From Umezawaea tangerina (GTDB taxonomy: Bacteria; Actinomycetota; Actinomycetes; Mycobacteriales; Pseudonocardiaceae), in NCBI RefSeq assembly GCF_003002815.1, contig NZ_PVTF01000003.1, positions 1 through 64,000 of the forward strand: 64,000 bases of DNA, in the 5' to 3' direction. The translations under genes and the position numbers were made by a program. The notes under the pieces were generated by a model. It worked only from the letters and a program-made list of their open reading frames with translations, made no database searches and was not told the DNA's origin. Each line of letters begins with the position of its first letter. The stretch's first letter is position 1. Of the stretch, positions 1 to 7,397 are shown one piece after another.

Positions 1-347
1 AGACTCCAGGTCGAGAACGGCAGGTCGTGTTCGACCGGCCTGGACTTGACGATCTTCTTGATCTCGCGGCGTTCGGGCAGCGTGAACGTCCTGGGCCGGC
101 CGCCGGAGTATTTCGGATACAGCGAGTCGAAGCCGTCGGCGTTGAAGTTGTGGATCACGTCCCGGACCCGGTCAGCACTGGTGAACGTCACCTCGGCGAC
201 CCTGGCCACCGCCATGCCTTGGGCGGACAACAGGACCATCTGCGCCCGCCGCCAGGTCACCACCGACCCGGTGCCCCGACGGACGATCCGCACCAGCCGC
301 CGACCCTCGTCCTGATCGATCTCCCGGACACGTACTCGCTCTGCCAC
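1..347 (-). CDS. IS630-family transposase, N-terminal part (cut by window edge)
   Basis: The minus strand encodes an N-terminal helix-turn-helix region typical of IS630-type transposases. It contains WRRAQMVLLSAQGM, then DRVRDVIHNFNADGFDSLYP and KYSGGRP. In this family the segment recognises the terminal inverted repeats of the insertion sequence, and a DDE catalytic domain follows; that part would lie beyond base 1. I chose the GTG at 347 (VAERVRVREID); an in-frame GTG slightly upstream could also serve. The reading frame is open to the edge, so whether the transposase is intact cannot be judged here. No target-site duplication or inverted repeat is identifiable from one end. Family assignment is by recognition of the conserved N-terminal pattern. 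Confidence 0.72.
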   Translation of the reverse strand, partial: MAERVRVREIDQDEGRRLVRIVRRGTGSVVTWRRAQMVLLSAQGMAVARVAEVTFTSADRVRDVIHNFNADGFDSLYPKYSGGRPRTFTLPERREIKKIVKSRPVEHDLPFSTWS

Positions 348-456
348 CGGGCCAGCCTGACGCACACCCACCGCCCGGACCAGGAACCGAGCGGCGCGTC
401 ATGTCATAGCAGAACGGACCTTGTCTGATGCGGCACTAGGAACAGCCCGGTCGATT

Positions 457-496
457 CCCGCGGGTGCCGCTCCGAAGGAGGAGCGGCACCCGCGGG
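457..496 (-). terminator. Strong hairpin terminator of the chitinase gene
   Basis: A perfect 17-bp inverted repeat (457-473 and 480-496) with a 6-nt loop starts 7 bp past the chitinase stop codon. There is no clear U-tract, as is common in actinomycetes. Confidence 0.75.
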
Positions 497-503
497 AACA
501 CGG

Positions 504-3062
504 TCACCGGAGACCGGCGTCGACGGCGTTGATCAGCGTTCCGGTGTCGCCGGACATCTCCCAGAACATCGCGCCGAGCAGTCCCCTGCTCCGCAGCCAC
601 GCGGTCTTCTTCGCGATCGACCACGTGTCGTCGAACGTCCACCACTGCCCGCCCGCGCCGGTGTAGCAGTAGGTGGCCACCGCGACCTCGTCGTGCAGAG
701 CCGCGCACCCCGGAACGCTCGCCACCAGGTTCGCGTACCCGCGGGTGCCCGCCTCCTCGGCGAACTGGCCCGGTGCCGCACCGGTCGCCGTCTGCCAGAC
801 GCCCTTGCGGCCGCCGTCGGCCACGCCCTGCCAGCCGCGGCCGTAGAACGCGAGCCCGAGCGTGATCTTGCGCGGTGGCACGCCCGCCGACGTGTAGGCG
901 TCGACCGTGGTCTCGACGCTGAACTTCGTCGCGTACGGGTCGTTCGGGTCCTGGTGCAGGTTGCCCTGGTGGCCCGTGCGGTTCGGCTCCCACGAGTTGT
1001 CGCTGCCCGAGCCGTGGAAGTCGTAGCCCTGGACGTTGAAGATGTCCATGGACTTCGCGACCTCGGCCACGTCCCACCCTGCGGTGATCTTCGCCGGGTC
1101 GGCCGGGGTGAAGGCGGTGATCTGGTAGCGCTTGCCCGTGGTGGCCGACAGCGCGTCGAGCTGCCTGCGGAACTCCGCGATCAGCAGGGTGTTGTTGGCC
1201 TTGTCGGCCGGGCTGTAGTGGTTGCCCGCGTGGCCTTCCGCCCCCGGCCACTCCCAGTCGATGTCGATGCCGTCGAAGATCCCGGCGGCGCTGCCGGGTC
1301 CGCCCGCGCCGCCGTAGGAGGGCAGGTTGCCCAGGATGTAGGTGTCCAGGCACGAGGTGACGAACTTCCTGCGCGACGCGTCCGTGGCCGCCACGTCGGA
1401 GAAGTACTTCGAGTAGGTCCAGCCGCCGAGCGAGATCAGCACCTTGAGGTTCGGGTACTTCGCCTTGAGCTTGCGGAGCTGGTTGTAGTTGCCGCGCAAC
1501 GACTCGAAGCCGCTGTCGGCCACGCCGTCGACGGACTGCGCGGCGGCGAACGGCCTGCTGTAGTCGGCCTCGGCGTCACCGGCGCCGTCACCCTGGTTCG
1601 GGTCCTGCGGGTTGGCCGAGGTGCCCTTGGTGACGCCCTGCAGGCAGGTCAGGTTGACGGGGTCGATGTTGCCGAACGCGTAGTTCAGGTGCGTCATCTT
1701 CGCCGCGGAACCGTTGGTGTCCAGGTTCTTCACGAAGAACTGCCGCCCGTAGATGCCCCACTGCACGAAGTAGCCGACCCGCGCGTACCCGCTGCCGATG
1801 ATGTCCGCGGTGGAAACCTGGAGCGCCGCGGTCGGCGCCGAGGTGTTGTCGTAGAGGTCGCGCGCCCGCACGGTGAACGAGTAGGCCGTCGACGGCGACA
1901 GGCCCGAGACCACCGCGGAGGTCCCGGCGGCGGTGGAGTTGAGCACCCCGCCGACGTACACGTCGTACCCCGCGACGCCCCGGTTGTCCGTGGAGGCGTT
2001 CCACGCCAACGAGACGCTGGCCGAGTCCACCGCCGTGCTGCGCAGGCCCGTCGGGGTGGTCGGCGCCTGGGTGTCGTCGCTCGGGTTGTTGGTCGTCACG
2101 GCCAGCGCGGCGCTCGCGGGGCCGAGGTTCCCTTTGCTGTCCTTGGCCTTCACCGTGAACAAGTAGGCCGTGTTCGGGGTCAGTCCGGTGACGGTGGCGG
2201 TGGTCCCGGTCACCGCGGTGACCAGCGACGTGCCCTGGTAGACGTTGTACCCGTTGAGCGGCAACGACCCCGGCGTCGCCGCGTCCCAGGTCAGCGAGGC
2301 GGTCCGCGTGGTCTTCACCGGCGACCGCAGGTTCGACGGCGCGGCGGGCGGGGTGTCGGCCGCCCCGTCGCAGCGGGAGTCGTTGATCCGGCAGCTCGTC
2401 GGCTCGACCGCGGAGCTGAGCGTGAACGTCGGGCTGTACGGCTCGGTCGACCCTCGCGCGGCCACGCTCTTGTTGTAGTACAGCGGAACCAGCGTGACCT
2501 GCCTGCCGTTCTGGGTCAGCGTCGAGTGCTGCGCGCCGCTCGCGGTCACCCCGGCGGGCAGCTCGAAGACGATCGACCACGACGTCAGCACGGCGTCGGT
2601 GTTGTTGTTGACCACGAACTTGCCGGTCGTGGCGCTCAGGCTGAACGACGCGGTGGTCGGCGCGGGTGGTGGCGCCGGGTCGCCGGTGCCGTCGCAGTTC
2701 GCGCCGTTGATCGTGCACGCCGTCGGGTCGACGGCCGCGCTGAGCACGAAGGTCGGGCTGTACGGCTCGGTGTTCCTCCCCGCGCCGATGGTGTTGATGT
2801 AGTAGGCCGGGGTCAGCGTGACCCGCGTGCCGGTCTGCGTGGTCGTGGCGTTCTGCGCGCCGCTGACCGTCACGCCCGCGGGCAGGTCGAACCTGATCGA
2901 CCAGCCGGTGACGGCCGTGGCGGTGGAGTTGGCGACGACGACCTTCGCCTGGGTGCCGGTTCTGGTGAAGGTGGCGGTGAGTCCGGTGGCGGCCTGTGCT
3001 GTTGGGGCGAGGACGGTCGCTGCGGTGGCCAGGACCACCGCAGCGATGGCGAGTCGGCGCAT
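504..3062 (-). CDS. Secreted multidomain GH18 chitinase
   Basis: This 852-aa exported enzyme should cleave beta-1,4 bonds in chitin. Residues 1-25 are a signal peptide (basic start, hydrophobic core, end TAQAA). Two CBM2-like carbohydrate-binding modules follow at about 27-125 and 137-235, each with a G/SWSI-F-LPAGV pattern and a paired cysteine C-terminal segment. Two fibronectin type III domains lie at about 240-325 and 333-420. The GH18 barrel occupies about 425-852. It has SLGGWTYSKYF and the catalytic DxxDxDxE signature DGIDIDWEW near 595-604, the glutamate being the acid/base. The architecture matches Streptomyces family-18 chitinases. The start is supported by a GAGGAG box 8-13 bp upstream. 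The gene is monocistronic, with its own promoter and operator immediately after pxpC. Confidence 0.93.
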   Translation of the reverse strand: MRRLAIAAVVLATAATVLAPTAQAATGLTATFTRTGTQAKVVVANSTATAVTGWSIRFDLPAGVTVSGAQNATTTQTGTRVTLTPAYYINTIGAGRNTEPYSPTFVLSAAVDPTACTINGANCDGTGDPAPPPAPTTASFSLSATTGKFVVNNNTDAVLTSWSIVFELPAGVTASGAQHSTLTQNGRQVTLVPLYYNKSVAARGSTEPYSPTFTLSSAVEPTSCRINDSRCDGAADTPPAAPSNLRSPVKTTRTASLTWDAATPGSLPLNGYNVYQGTSLVTAVTGTTATVTGLTPNTAYLFTVKAKDSKGNLGPASAALAVTTNNPSDDTQAPTTPTGLRSTAVDSASVSLAWNASTDNRGVAGYDVYVGGVLNSTAAGTSAVVSGLSPSTAYSFTVRARDLYDNTSAPTAALQVSTADIIGSGYARVGYFVQWGIYGRQFFVKNLDTNGSAAKMTHLNYAFGNIDPVNLTCLQGVTKGTSANPQDPNQGDGAGDAEADYSRPFAAAQSVDGVADSGFESLRGNYNQLRKLKAKYPNLKVLISLGGWTYSKYFSDVAATDASRRKFVTSCLDTYILGNLPSYGGAGGPGSAAGIFDGIDIDWEWPGAEGHAGNHYSPADKANNTLLIAEFRRQLDALSATTGKRYQITAFTPADPAKITAGWDVAEVAKSMDIFNVQGYDFHGSGSDNSWEPNRTGHQGNLHQDPNDPYATKFSVETTVDAYTSAGVPPRKITLGLAFYGRGWQGVADGGRKGVWQTATGAAPGQFAEEAGTRGYANLVASVPGCAALHDEVAVATYCYTGAGGQWWTFDDTWSIAKKTAWLRSRGLLGAMFWEMSGDTGTLINAVDAGLR

Positions 3063-3106
3063 GGGGTGTGCTCCTCGACTTCGAGAACCACGGCGGCCCG
3101 ACTCCG

Positions 3107-3135
3107 ACGGTAGGTGACCTGGATCACCAGATCAA
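3107..3135 (-). promoter_or_regulatory. Candidate chitinase promoter
   Basis: On the minus strand TTGATC (3130-3135) and TACCGT (3107-3112) are separated by exactly 17 bp, which fits a housekeeping sigma promoter reading into the chitinase gene. The DasR-type operator abuts the -35 hexamer. Confidence 0.5.
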
Positions 3136-3150
3136 TGGGTCTAGACCACA
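3136..3150. promoter_or_regulatory. DasR-responsive element (dre)-like operator
   Basis: The minus strand reads GTGGTCTAGACCCAT here. It matches the dre / chitinase direct-repeat consensus (TGGTCTAGACCA) at all but the last position of the 12-bp core. In Streptomyces DasR, a GntR-type sensor of amino sugar phosphates, binds such sites upstream of chi genes. The site sits just upstream of the -35 hexamer, which is consistent with repression or with control by a related regulator. Confidence 0.75.
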
Positions 3151-4014
3151 TTAGGCCTGTGGGCGGAACCGGAACCCCGTCCCCGGCCGCGCTTGGGCGA
3201 GCAGCGCCAGTTCATCGGCCGGGACCACGCCGATCACCGGGTAACCGCCGGTCGTCGGGTGGTCGGCGAGGAACACCACCGGCTGCCCGTCCGCGGGCAC
3301 CTGCACACCCCCGGTCGGGATCCCCTCGCTCGCCAGCTCGCGCCCCGCGAAGCAGGGGTCCCTCTCCAGCGCCGTCCCGACCAGCCGCATCCCGACCCGG
3401 TTGCTGCGGTCCGACACCGTCCAGCGCCCGTCCGCGAGCTGCCGCCCCGGCGACCCGAACCAGTCCTCGCGGGGCCCGAGCACCACCGGCACCACCAGCT
3501 CCGCGGGCACGCGGGTCGGCGCCAGCACGTCCACGCCCACCGCGGGCGCCGTCACCGGACCGAGCGGCAGCTCGTCGCCCGCGCACACCTGCTCCGGCCC
3601 GATCCCGGACAGCAGGTCGGTCGACCGGCTCCCCAGCTCGGCCGCCACCTCGACGCCCCCGGACACCGCGACGTAGCAGCGCAGGCCGTCCTCGGGCGTC
3701 CCGATCTCCAGCACGTCGTCGCGCGCCAGGTACACCGGCACGTGCGACCCGACGGCCTTCCCGTTGCGCAGCACCGGAACCCGCGGCCCGGTGACCGCGA
3801 CCGTGCACGAGCAGCCCGCCCGCACGGCGAGCCCGCCCAGCAGGACCTCCAGGCCCGCAGCGGACTCCGGGTTGCCCGCCAGTCGGTTCGCCAGCCGCAG
3901 CGCCGGGGCGTCCAGCGCGCCCGACGGCGGCACCCCGAGGTGTGCGAACCCCGGCCGCCCCAGGTCCTGCACGAGCGCCTGCGGCCCCGTCCGCACCACC
4001 GTCAGCCGCCTCAT
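3151..4014 (-). CDS. pxpC: 5-oxoprolinase subunit PxpC (KipA/biotin-dependent carboxyltransferase family)
   Basis: The 287-aa product begins MRRLTVVRTGPQALVQDLGR, the family's characteristic opening, with the following GVPPSGALD motif and the C-terminal PTGGVQVPADGQPVVFLADH segment. With PxpA and PxpB this subunit opens 5-oxoproline to glutamate using ATP; PxpC resembles the carboxyltransferase half of allophanate hydrolase. The ATG overlaps the pxpB stop as ATGA, so the pair is translationally coupled. No pxpA (LamB/YcsF) gene lies in this window, so the complex would need a partner encoded elsewhere. Length is normal for the family. Confidence 0.9.
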   Translation of the reverse strand: MRRLTVVRTGPQALVQDLGRPGFAHLGVPPSGALDAPALRLANRLAGNPESAAGLEVLLGGLAVRAGCSCTVAVTGPRVPVLRNGKAVGSHVPVYLARDDVLEIGTPEDGLRCYVAVSGGVEVAAELGSRSTDLLSGIGPEQVCAGDELPLGPVTAPAVGVDVLAPTRVPAELVVPVVLGPREDWFGSPGRQLADGRWTVSDRSNRVGMRLVGTALERDPCFAGRELASEGIPTGGVQVPADGQPVVFLADHPTTGGYPVIGVVPADELALLAQARPGTGFRFRPQA

Positions 4015-4619
4015 CCGGCCACCTCGAACCGCACCCGGTCGCCCGGCGCGAGCAGGGCGGGCTCGTCCCGCCGCGGGTCGAATAGCACGGCGTCGGTCCG
4101 GCCCAGCAGCCGCCACCCGCCCGGCGTGGCCCTCGGGTACGCCGCCGTGAACTCCCCGGCGATCGCCACCGACCCGGCGGGCACCTTCGTGCGCGGACTG
4201 TCCAGCCGCGGCTGCCGCAGCACCTCGGGCAGCCCCACGAGGTAGCCGAACCCCGGAGCGAACCCGCAGAACGCGACCTCGTACTCGGTCCCGGAGTGCA
4301 GCTCCACGACCTCGGCGGTGCTCAGCTCCGCCGTCCGCGCCACCAGGTCCAGGTCCGGGCCGTCGTAGCGCACCGGTATGCGCACCTCGCGCGAGGCGAC
4401 CTCCACCACGTGTCCGAGGTCGACCCCGTCCAGCACCCGGCGCACGCCCGCGAGACCGGCACCCGGTCGGACCGACACCAGCACGGTCCGCGCGGCGGGC
4501 ACGACGTCCACCACCTCCGGCAGCTCGGCCGCCCGGACGGCGACCCGCACGGCGGCCACCTCGCCGAGCGAGTCGACCTCGACCAGCACCGCCTCCGAAC
4601 CGCATCGCCGCAGCCGCAT
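4011..4619 (-). CDS. pxpB: 5-oxoprolinase subunit PxpB (KipI family)
   Basis: The product of about 202 aa contains the family hallmark GTEYEVAFCGFAPGFGYLVG, the motif TKVPAGSVAIAGEFTAAYP and the C-terminal APGDRVRFEV. It pairs with PxpC in the ATP-dependent 5-oxoprolinase and is homologous to the KipI sporulation kinase inhibitor of Bacillus. I chose the ATG at 4619 (MRLRRCGSE), since homologues begin at this point; an in-frame ATG at 4658 would put the coding start inside a palindromic operator. A -10-like TAAGGT ends only 7 nt before the ATG, so the mRNA may be leaderless. Confidence 0.88.
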   Translation of the reverse strand: MRLRRCGSEAVLVEVDSLGEVAAVRVAVRAAELPEVVDVVPAARTVLVSVRPGAGLAGVRRVLDGVDLGHVVEVASREVRIPVRYDGPDLDLVARTAELSTAEVVELHSGTEYEVAFCGFAPGFGYLVGLPEVLRQPRLDSPRTKVPAGSVAIAGEFTAAYPRATPGGWRLLGRTDAVLFDPRRDEPALLAPGDRVRFEVAG

Positions 4620-4645
4620 GCCGTACACCTTACGGGCTAGATGAG

Positions 4646-4660
4646 GATTGTTGAACAATC
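4646..4660. promoter_or_regulatory. Perfect 15-bp palindromic operator upstream of pxpBC
   Basis: Arms GATTGTT and AACAATC flank one central base at 4646-4660. The site lies about 27 bp upstream of the pxpB start, over the -35 position of a promoter with TTCAAC and TAAGGT spaced 17 bp. A GntR/FadR-type repressor is the likely binder by its TTGT-ACAA form, but no regulator gene is adjacent. Confidence 0.55.
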
Positions 4661-4682
4661 TGCGTGTCCACTGGTCACGGCG

Positions 4683-4712
4683 AAGGCCGCCGAGGTGTTC
4701 CCCGGCGGCCTT
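4683..4712 (-). terminator. Hairpin terminator of the nitrobindin-like gene
   Basis: Perfect 9-bp arms AAGGCCGCC and GGCGGCCTT flank a 12-nt loop, 11 bp past the stop of the 4723-5358 gene. Confidence 0.6.
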
Positions 4713-4722
4713 CCGCGAAGAA

Positions 4723-5358
4723 CTACCCCGCGACGCGCTGCAGGTGCGCGGACGTGTGCGGCTGCATGGGCTGCCCCACCATCGCCCGCTCCTCCACGTA
4801 CGCCAGGTCCCCGTTGTTCACCACGCCGTACAGGCGCTGCGCGGCCGTGACGTCCTTGGCCGTCGCCGTCCGCACCACGGCGTCCGTCGCGAACTCCCAC
4901 GACGTCTGGTTCCGCGGCTTCCCGTAGTACAGCTCCAGGATCCCGGTGTTGTGGGTCAGCAGCACCTCGATGGTGTCGTCCTCCTGCGGGCGCCAGAACC
5001 CGGTCTCCCGCGCCGCGGGCCGGATCACCTCGCCCGACTCGGACAACAGCCACGACCGCGCCTCGTAGAACAGGAACGGCCGCCCGTCGTGGGCGAACGT
5101 GATCTGCTGGCCGAACCGGTACGGGCCCTCGATGGTCGGGTAGACCACCTCGCCCTCGCCGCGCCACACGCCGATCAGCGGCAGCAGCGACAGGCACCGG
5201 TCGTGCAGGGACGGACCCAGGCGCAGGTTCGCGGTGTCCGCCGGGATCGGCAGGTCGTCGAACTGCGGCAGGTTGCGGGAGCGCGTCACCTCGGCGCGTT
5301 CGGCCGCGGCCTGCACCGCCGCGTCACCACTGCCGGGCTCGGGGTTGGTCGTCGTCAT
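4723..5358 (-). CDS. Nitrobindin-family heme-binding beta-barrel (peroxynitrite isomerase-like)
   Basis: The 211-aa protein carries the family motif GxWxGxG as GVWRGEG (residues 63-69), followed by a beta-rich FABP-like barrel. The C-terminal HTSAHLQR offers histidines in the position of the proximal heme ligand. Nitrobindins bind ferric heme and can isomerise peroxynitrite to nitrate. I chose the ATG at 5358 (MTTTNPEPG), which overlaps the stop of a 32-aa membrane peptide as TGATG, indicating coupling. An upstream extension in frame lacks similarity. The function is inferred from the family. Confidence 0.85.
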   Translation of the reverse strand: MTTTNPEPGSGDAAVQAAAERAEVTRSRNLPQFDDLPIPADTANLRLGPSLHDRCLSLLPLIGVWRGEGEVVYPTIEGPYRFGQQITFAHDGRPFLFYEARSWLLSESGEVIRPAARETGFWRPQEDDTIEVLLTHNTGILELYYGKPRNQTSWEFATDAVVRTATAKDVTAAQRLYGVVNNGDLAYVEERAMVGQPMQPHTSAHLQRVAG

Positions 5359-5456
5359 CAGCGCTGGTCGGAGTAGAGCCGGTAGACCACGTACGCGGCG
5401 AACCACGTGATCAGCAGCGAGACCAGGACCAGGAGGCCTGTGAAGAAGTGTTCCAC
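5358..5456 (-). CDS. 32-aa single-span membrane peptide
   Basis: A GTG-initiated small gene encodes a short acidic N-terminus, one hydrophobic span ([20 protein letters not shown]) and the tail YRLYSDQR. Its stop overlaps the nitrobindin start by one base (TGATG), which strongly suggests a real two-gene transcript. I do not recognise a named family. A role in anchoring or regulating the heme protein is only a guess from context. Confidence 0.65.
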   Translation of the reverse strand: MEHFFTGLLVLVSLLITWFAAYVVYRLYSDQR

Positions 5457-5485
5457 CCGTGGAGTTTATCTCCCCTGGTCGAAAC

Positions 5486-5525
5486 GGCAGGGGCGGCGGT
5501 GGCCAACGCCACCGCCGCCCCTGCC
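5486..5525 (-). terminator. Terminator after sseC
   Basis: A perfect 18-bp inverted repeat (5486-5503 and 5508-5525) with a CAAC loop starts 11 bp after the DUF1416 stop and separates the sulfur operon from the membrane peptide gene. Confidence 0.75.
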
Positions 5526-5536
5526 TCCGTGCGCTG

Positions 5537-5839
5537 TCAGGCGACCGCGACCTCGACCGCGTGCACGCCGGGGCCCTGCGCGCTCACGAGCGCCTGGCCG
5601 TTGCCCGAGCGGTGCAGCGCCCGGATCGTCCAGTCGCCGGGAGCCGCGTAGAACCGGAAGTCGCCCTCCGGCGACGACACGACCTCGGCGGTGAACTCGC
5701 CGGTCGAGTCGAGCAGCCGCACGTAGGCGCCGCCGACCGGCGCGCCCTCGGCGAACACCTTGCCGCTGAGCACCGTCTCCGTCGTCGTGTCCACGCCCTC
5801 GAGGACCACCGACTGGTCCGGGGCACCGCATCCGCTCAT
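5537..5839 (-). CDS. sseC: DUF1416 / SseC-family protein
   Basis: The 100-aa protein starts [11 protein letters not shown] and continues through [34 protein letters not shown] and a beta-rich C-terminus. This is the DUF1416 family, called SseC in mycobacteria, where it is always next to the CysA-type sulfurtransferase. The biochemical role is unknown; location implies sulfur metabolism. It is the last gene of the operon, with its start 2 bp after the sulfurtransferase stop and a GGAAGG ribosome site inside that upstream gene. Confidence 0.85.
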   Translation of the reverse strand: MSGCGAPDQSVVLEGVDTTTETVLSGKVFAEGAPVGGAYVRLLDSTGEFTAEVVSSPEGDFRFYAAPGDWTIRALHRSGNGQALVSAQGPGVHAVEVAVA

Positions 5840-5841
5840 GG

Positions 5842-6687
5842 TCAGCCTTCCTTGCCGCTGCCGAGCTCGACCGGCACGCCGACCAGCGAGCCGTACTCGG
5901 TCCAGGATCCGTCGTAGTTCTTCACGTCCTCGTGGCCCAGCAGCTCGTGCAGGGCGAACCAGGTGTGCGAGGAGCGCTCGCCGATCCGGCAGTACGCGAT
6001 GGTGTTCTTCGACCCGTCGAGGCCCGCGTCGCCGTAGATCGCCTTCAGCTCCTCGTCGGAGCGGAACGTGCCGTCCTCGTTGGCCGCCTTGCTCCACGGC
6101 ACGTTGATCGCCGACGGGATGTGGCCGCCGCGCTGCGCCTGCTCCTGCGGGAGGTGCGCCGGGGCGAGCAGCTTGCCGGAGAACTCGTCGGGGGACCGCA
6201 CGTCGACCAGGTTCTTCGTGCCGATCGCCGCCACGACCTCGTCGCGGAACGCGCGGATCGACAGGTCCTGGTCCTTGGCGGAGTAGCTCGTCGCGGCGCG
6301 CTCGACGACGTCCTTGTCCAGCGGGCGCCCGTCCAGCTCCCACTTCTTGCGGCCGCCGTCGAGCAGCTTGACCGCGTCGTGGCCGTACAGCTTGAAGTAC
6401 CAGTACGCGTACGCCGCGAACCAGTTGTTGTTGCCGCCGTAGAGGATCACGGTGTCGTCGTTGGAGATGCCCTTCGCGGACAGCAGCGCCTCGAAGCCCG
6501 CGCGGTCGACGAAGTCGCGCCGGACCTGGTCCTGGAGCTCGGTCTTCCAGTCGATCCGGACGGCACCGGGGATGTGGCCGCCCTCGTACGCGGTGGTGTC
6601 CTCGTCGACCTCGACGAACACCACGCCGGGCGCTTCGAGGTTCTCCTCTGACCAGGCGGCCGAGACCAGGACGTTCTCACGGCTCAT
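5842..6687 (-). CDS. Thiosulfate sulfurtransferase (rhodanese, CysA/SseA type)
   Basis: The 281-aa enzyme has two rhodanese domains. The N-terminal inactive domain contains HIPGAVRIDWKTELQD, and the C-terminal domain carries the active-site loop YCRIGERSSHTW, in which the cysteine accepts the persulfide. It transfers sulfur from thiosulfate to a thiophilic acceptor. It closely follows mycobacterial CysA2/SseA proteins in length and wording. An AGGAG box precedes the ATG. It is the middle gene of DUF4395-cysA-sseC, behind a cysteine-containing leader peptide, so expression is probably linked to cysteine supply. Confidence 0.92.
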   Translation of the reverse strand: MSRENVLVSAAWSEENLEAPGVVFVEVDEDTTAYEGGHIPGAVRIDWKTELQDQVRRDFVDRAGFEALLSAKGISNDDTVILYGGNNNWFAAYAYWYFKLYGHDAVKLLDGGRKKWELDGRPLDKDVVERAATSYSAKDQDLSIRAFRDEVVAAIGTKNLVDVRSPDEFSGKLLAPAHLPQEQAQRGGHIPSAINVPWSKAANEDGTFRSDEELKAIYGDAGLDGSKNTIAYCRIGERSSHTWFALHELLGHEDVKNYDGSWTEYGSLVGVPVELGSGKEG

Positions 6688-6713
6688 CGGGTTGGCTCCT
6701 ATTTCTTGTTCTG

Positions 6714-7151
6714 CTAGTTCGGGCGGACGGGTGCGGGGGCGAAACGACGCAGGAGCAGGTAGGTCTCGCACCCGAGGCAGAAGGCGAACGCGGCGTTGAG
6801 CAGCGCGGCCACCAGCGCGAACGAGGTGGCGACGACTCCGACGCCGCTGAGCCCGGTCGCGTAGCCGACCGTGCCCACCAGGGCGAACGCGAACCCGACG
6901 CCCTGGGCGAACCGCAGCGGCGCCGCGTCCTCGCGCTCCGACGTCGGTCCGAGCCGCGGCCGGACCGCGAGCCGGTAGACGTGGCTCCACGGGTTCAGCC
7001 CCAGCGAGACGAAGCCTGACGCGGCGAACACCAGTGCCTGCACGGCCAGCAGCGGCCACCAGCCGGTGAGCAGGACGACGACGAGCACGGCGGACGTCAT
7101 GCAGGCGGTGAACCGGGGACCGCGGGGGTCGACCGGGGCGTCCTTGACCAC
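6714..7151 (-). CDS. DUF4395 membrane protein
   Basis: The 145-aa protein has the DUF4395 signature: a start VKDAPVDPRGPRFTA, four hydrophobic spans, the middle FVSLGLNPWSHVYRL, and the ending FAFCLGCETYLLLRR with a CxxC-like CLGC pair. Such proteins co-occur with thioredoxins and rhodaneses and may handle sulfur or thiols in the membrane; this is inference. The GTG at 7151 has a perfect AGGAGG box 6 nt upstream and is preferred over longer in-frame starts. It is the first structural gene after the attenuator-like leader. Confidence 0.85.
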   Translation of the reverse strand: MVKDAPVDPRGPRFTACMTSAVLVVVLLTGWWPLLAVQALVFAASGFVSLGLNPWSHVYRLAVRPRLGPTSEREDAAPLRFAQGVGFAFALVGTVGYATGLSGVGVVATSFALVAALLNAAFAFCLGCETYLLLRRFAPAPVRPN

Positions 7152-7202
7152 GATGTGCCTCCTGACAGGGGACTGGACGAAGGTGTCCGTCAGGGCGTTC
7201 GA

Positions 7203-7252
7203 GGGCGGCCGCGCACCCACGTCCGAGCGTGGGGGACCGCCGGGAACCGCCC
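7203..7252 (-). promoter_or_regulatory. Nested hairpins between leader peptide and DUF4395 (attenuator candidate)
   Basis: Directly after the leader stop, outer arms GGGCGG (7203-7208) and CCGCCC (7247-7252) enclose an inner hairpin CCCACG/CGTGGG (7216-7221 and 7228-7233). Alternative pairing here could gate read-through depending on ribosome stalling at the leader's cysteine codons. Confidence 0.45.
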
Positions 7253-7254
7253 GG

Positions 7255-7332
7255 TCAGCGCATCGTTCGACACAGGCTGCTGTGCACGCGGCAGAGGTCC
7301 ACCGCGAGTCGCTTGGTCAGCAGCACGTACAT
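7255..7332 (-). CDS. Cysteine-containing leader peptide (25 aa) of the sulfur operon
   Basis: The ORF reads MYVLLTKRLAVDLCRVHSSL followed by CRTMR. The pattern R-x-x-VDLCR-x-SS-LC is that of actinobacterial 'putative leader peptides' found upstream of sulfur-assimilation genes. The -10-like TACCCT lies about 7 nt before the ATG, so the transcript may be leaderless, as in the cysteine-responsive leader ORFs of mycobacteria. It precedes the DUF4395-rhodanese-sseC operon by about 100 nt containing nested hairpins. Its likely role is cysteine-sensing attenuation rather than a functional protein. Confidence 0.72.
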   Translation of the reverse strand: MYVLLTKRLAVDLCRVHSSLCRTMR

Positions 7333-7397
7333 GCCCCGAGGGTAACCCCAGTTCTCCCCTGTCGGGAGTGCCGTCCACTGGGTGGAACCAGCGAACG

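Noticed and set aside
693-3113. Long open frame on the plus strand opposite the chitinase gene (about 800 codons)
   Set aside because: It is antisense to a clear GH18 gene, has an Arg/Val-rich low-complexity composition and no motif; it results from high-GC codon usage.
4620-4658. Upstream start of pxpB at 4658
   Set aside because: It would place the palindrome and promoter inside the coding sequence; homologues start at MRLRRC.
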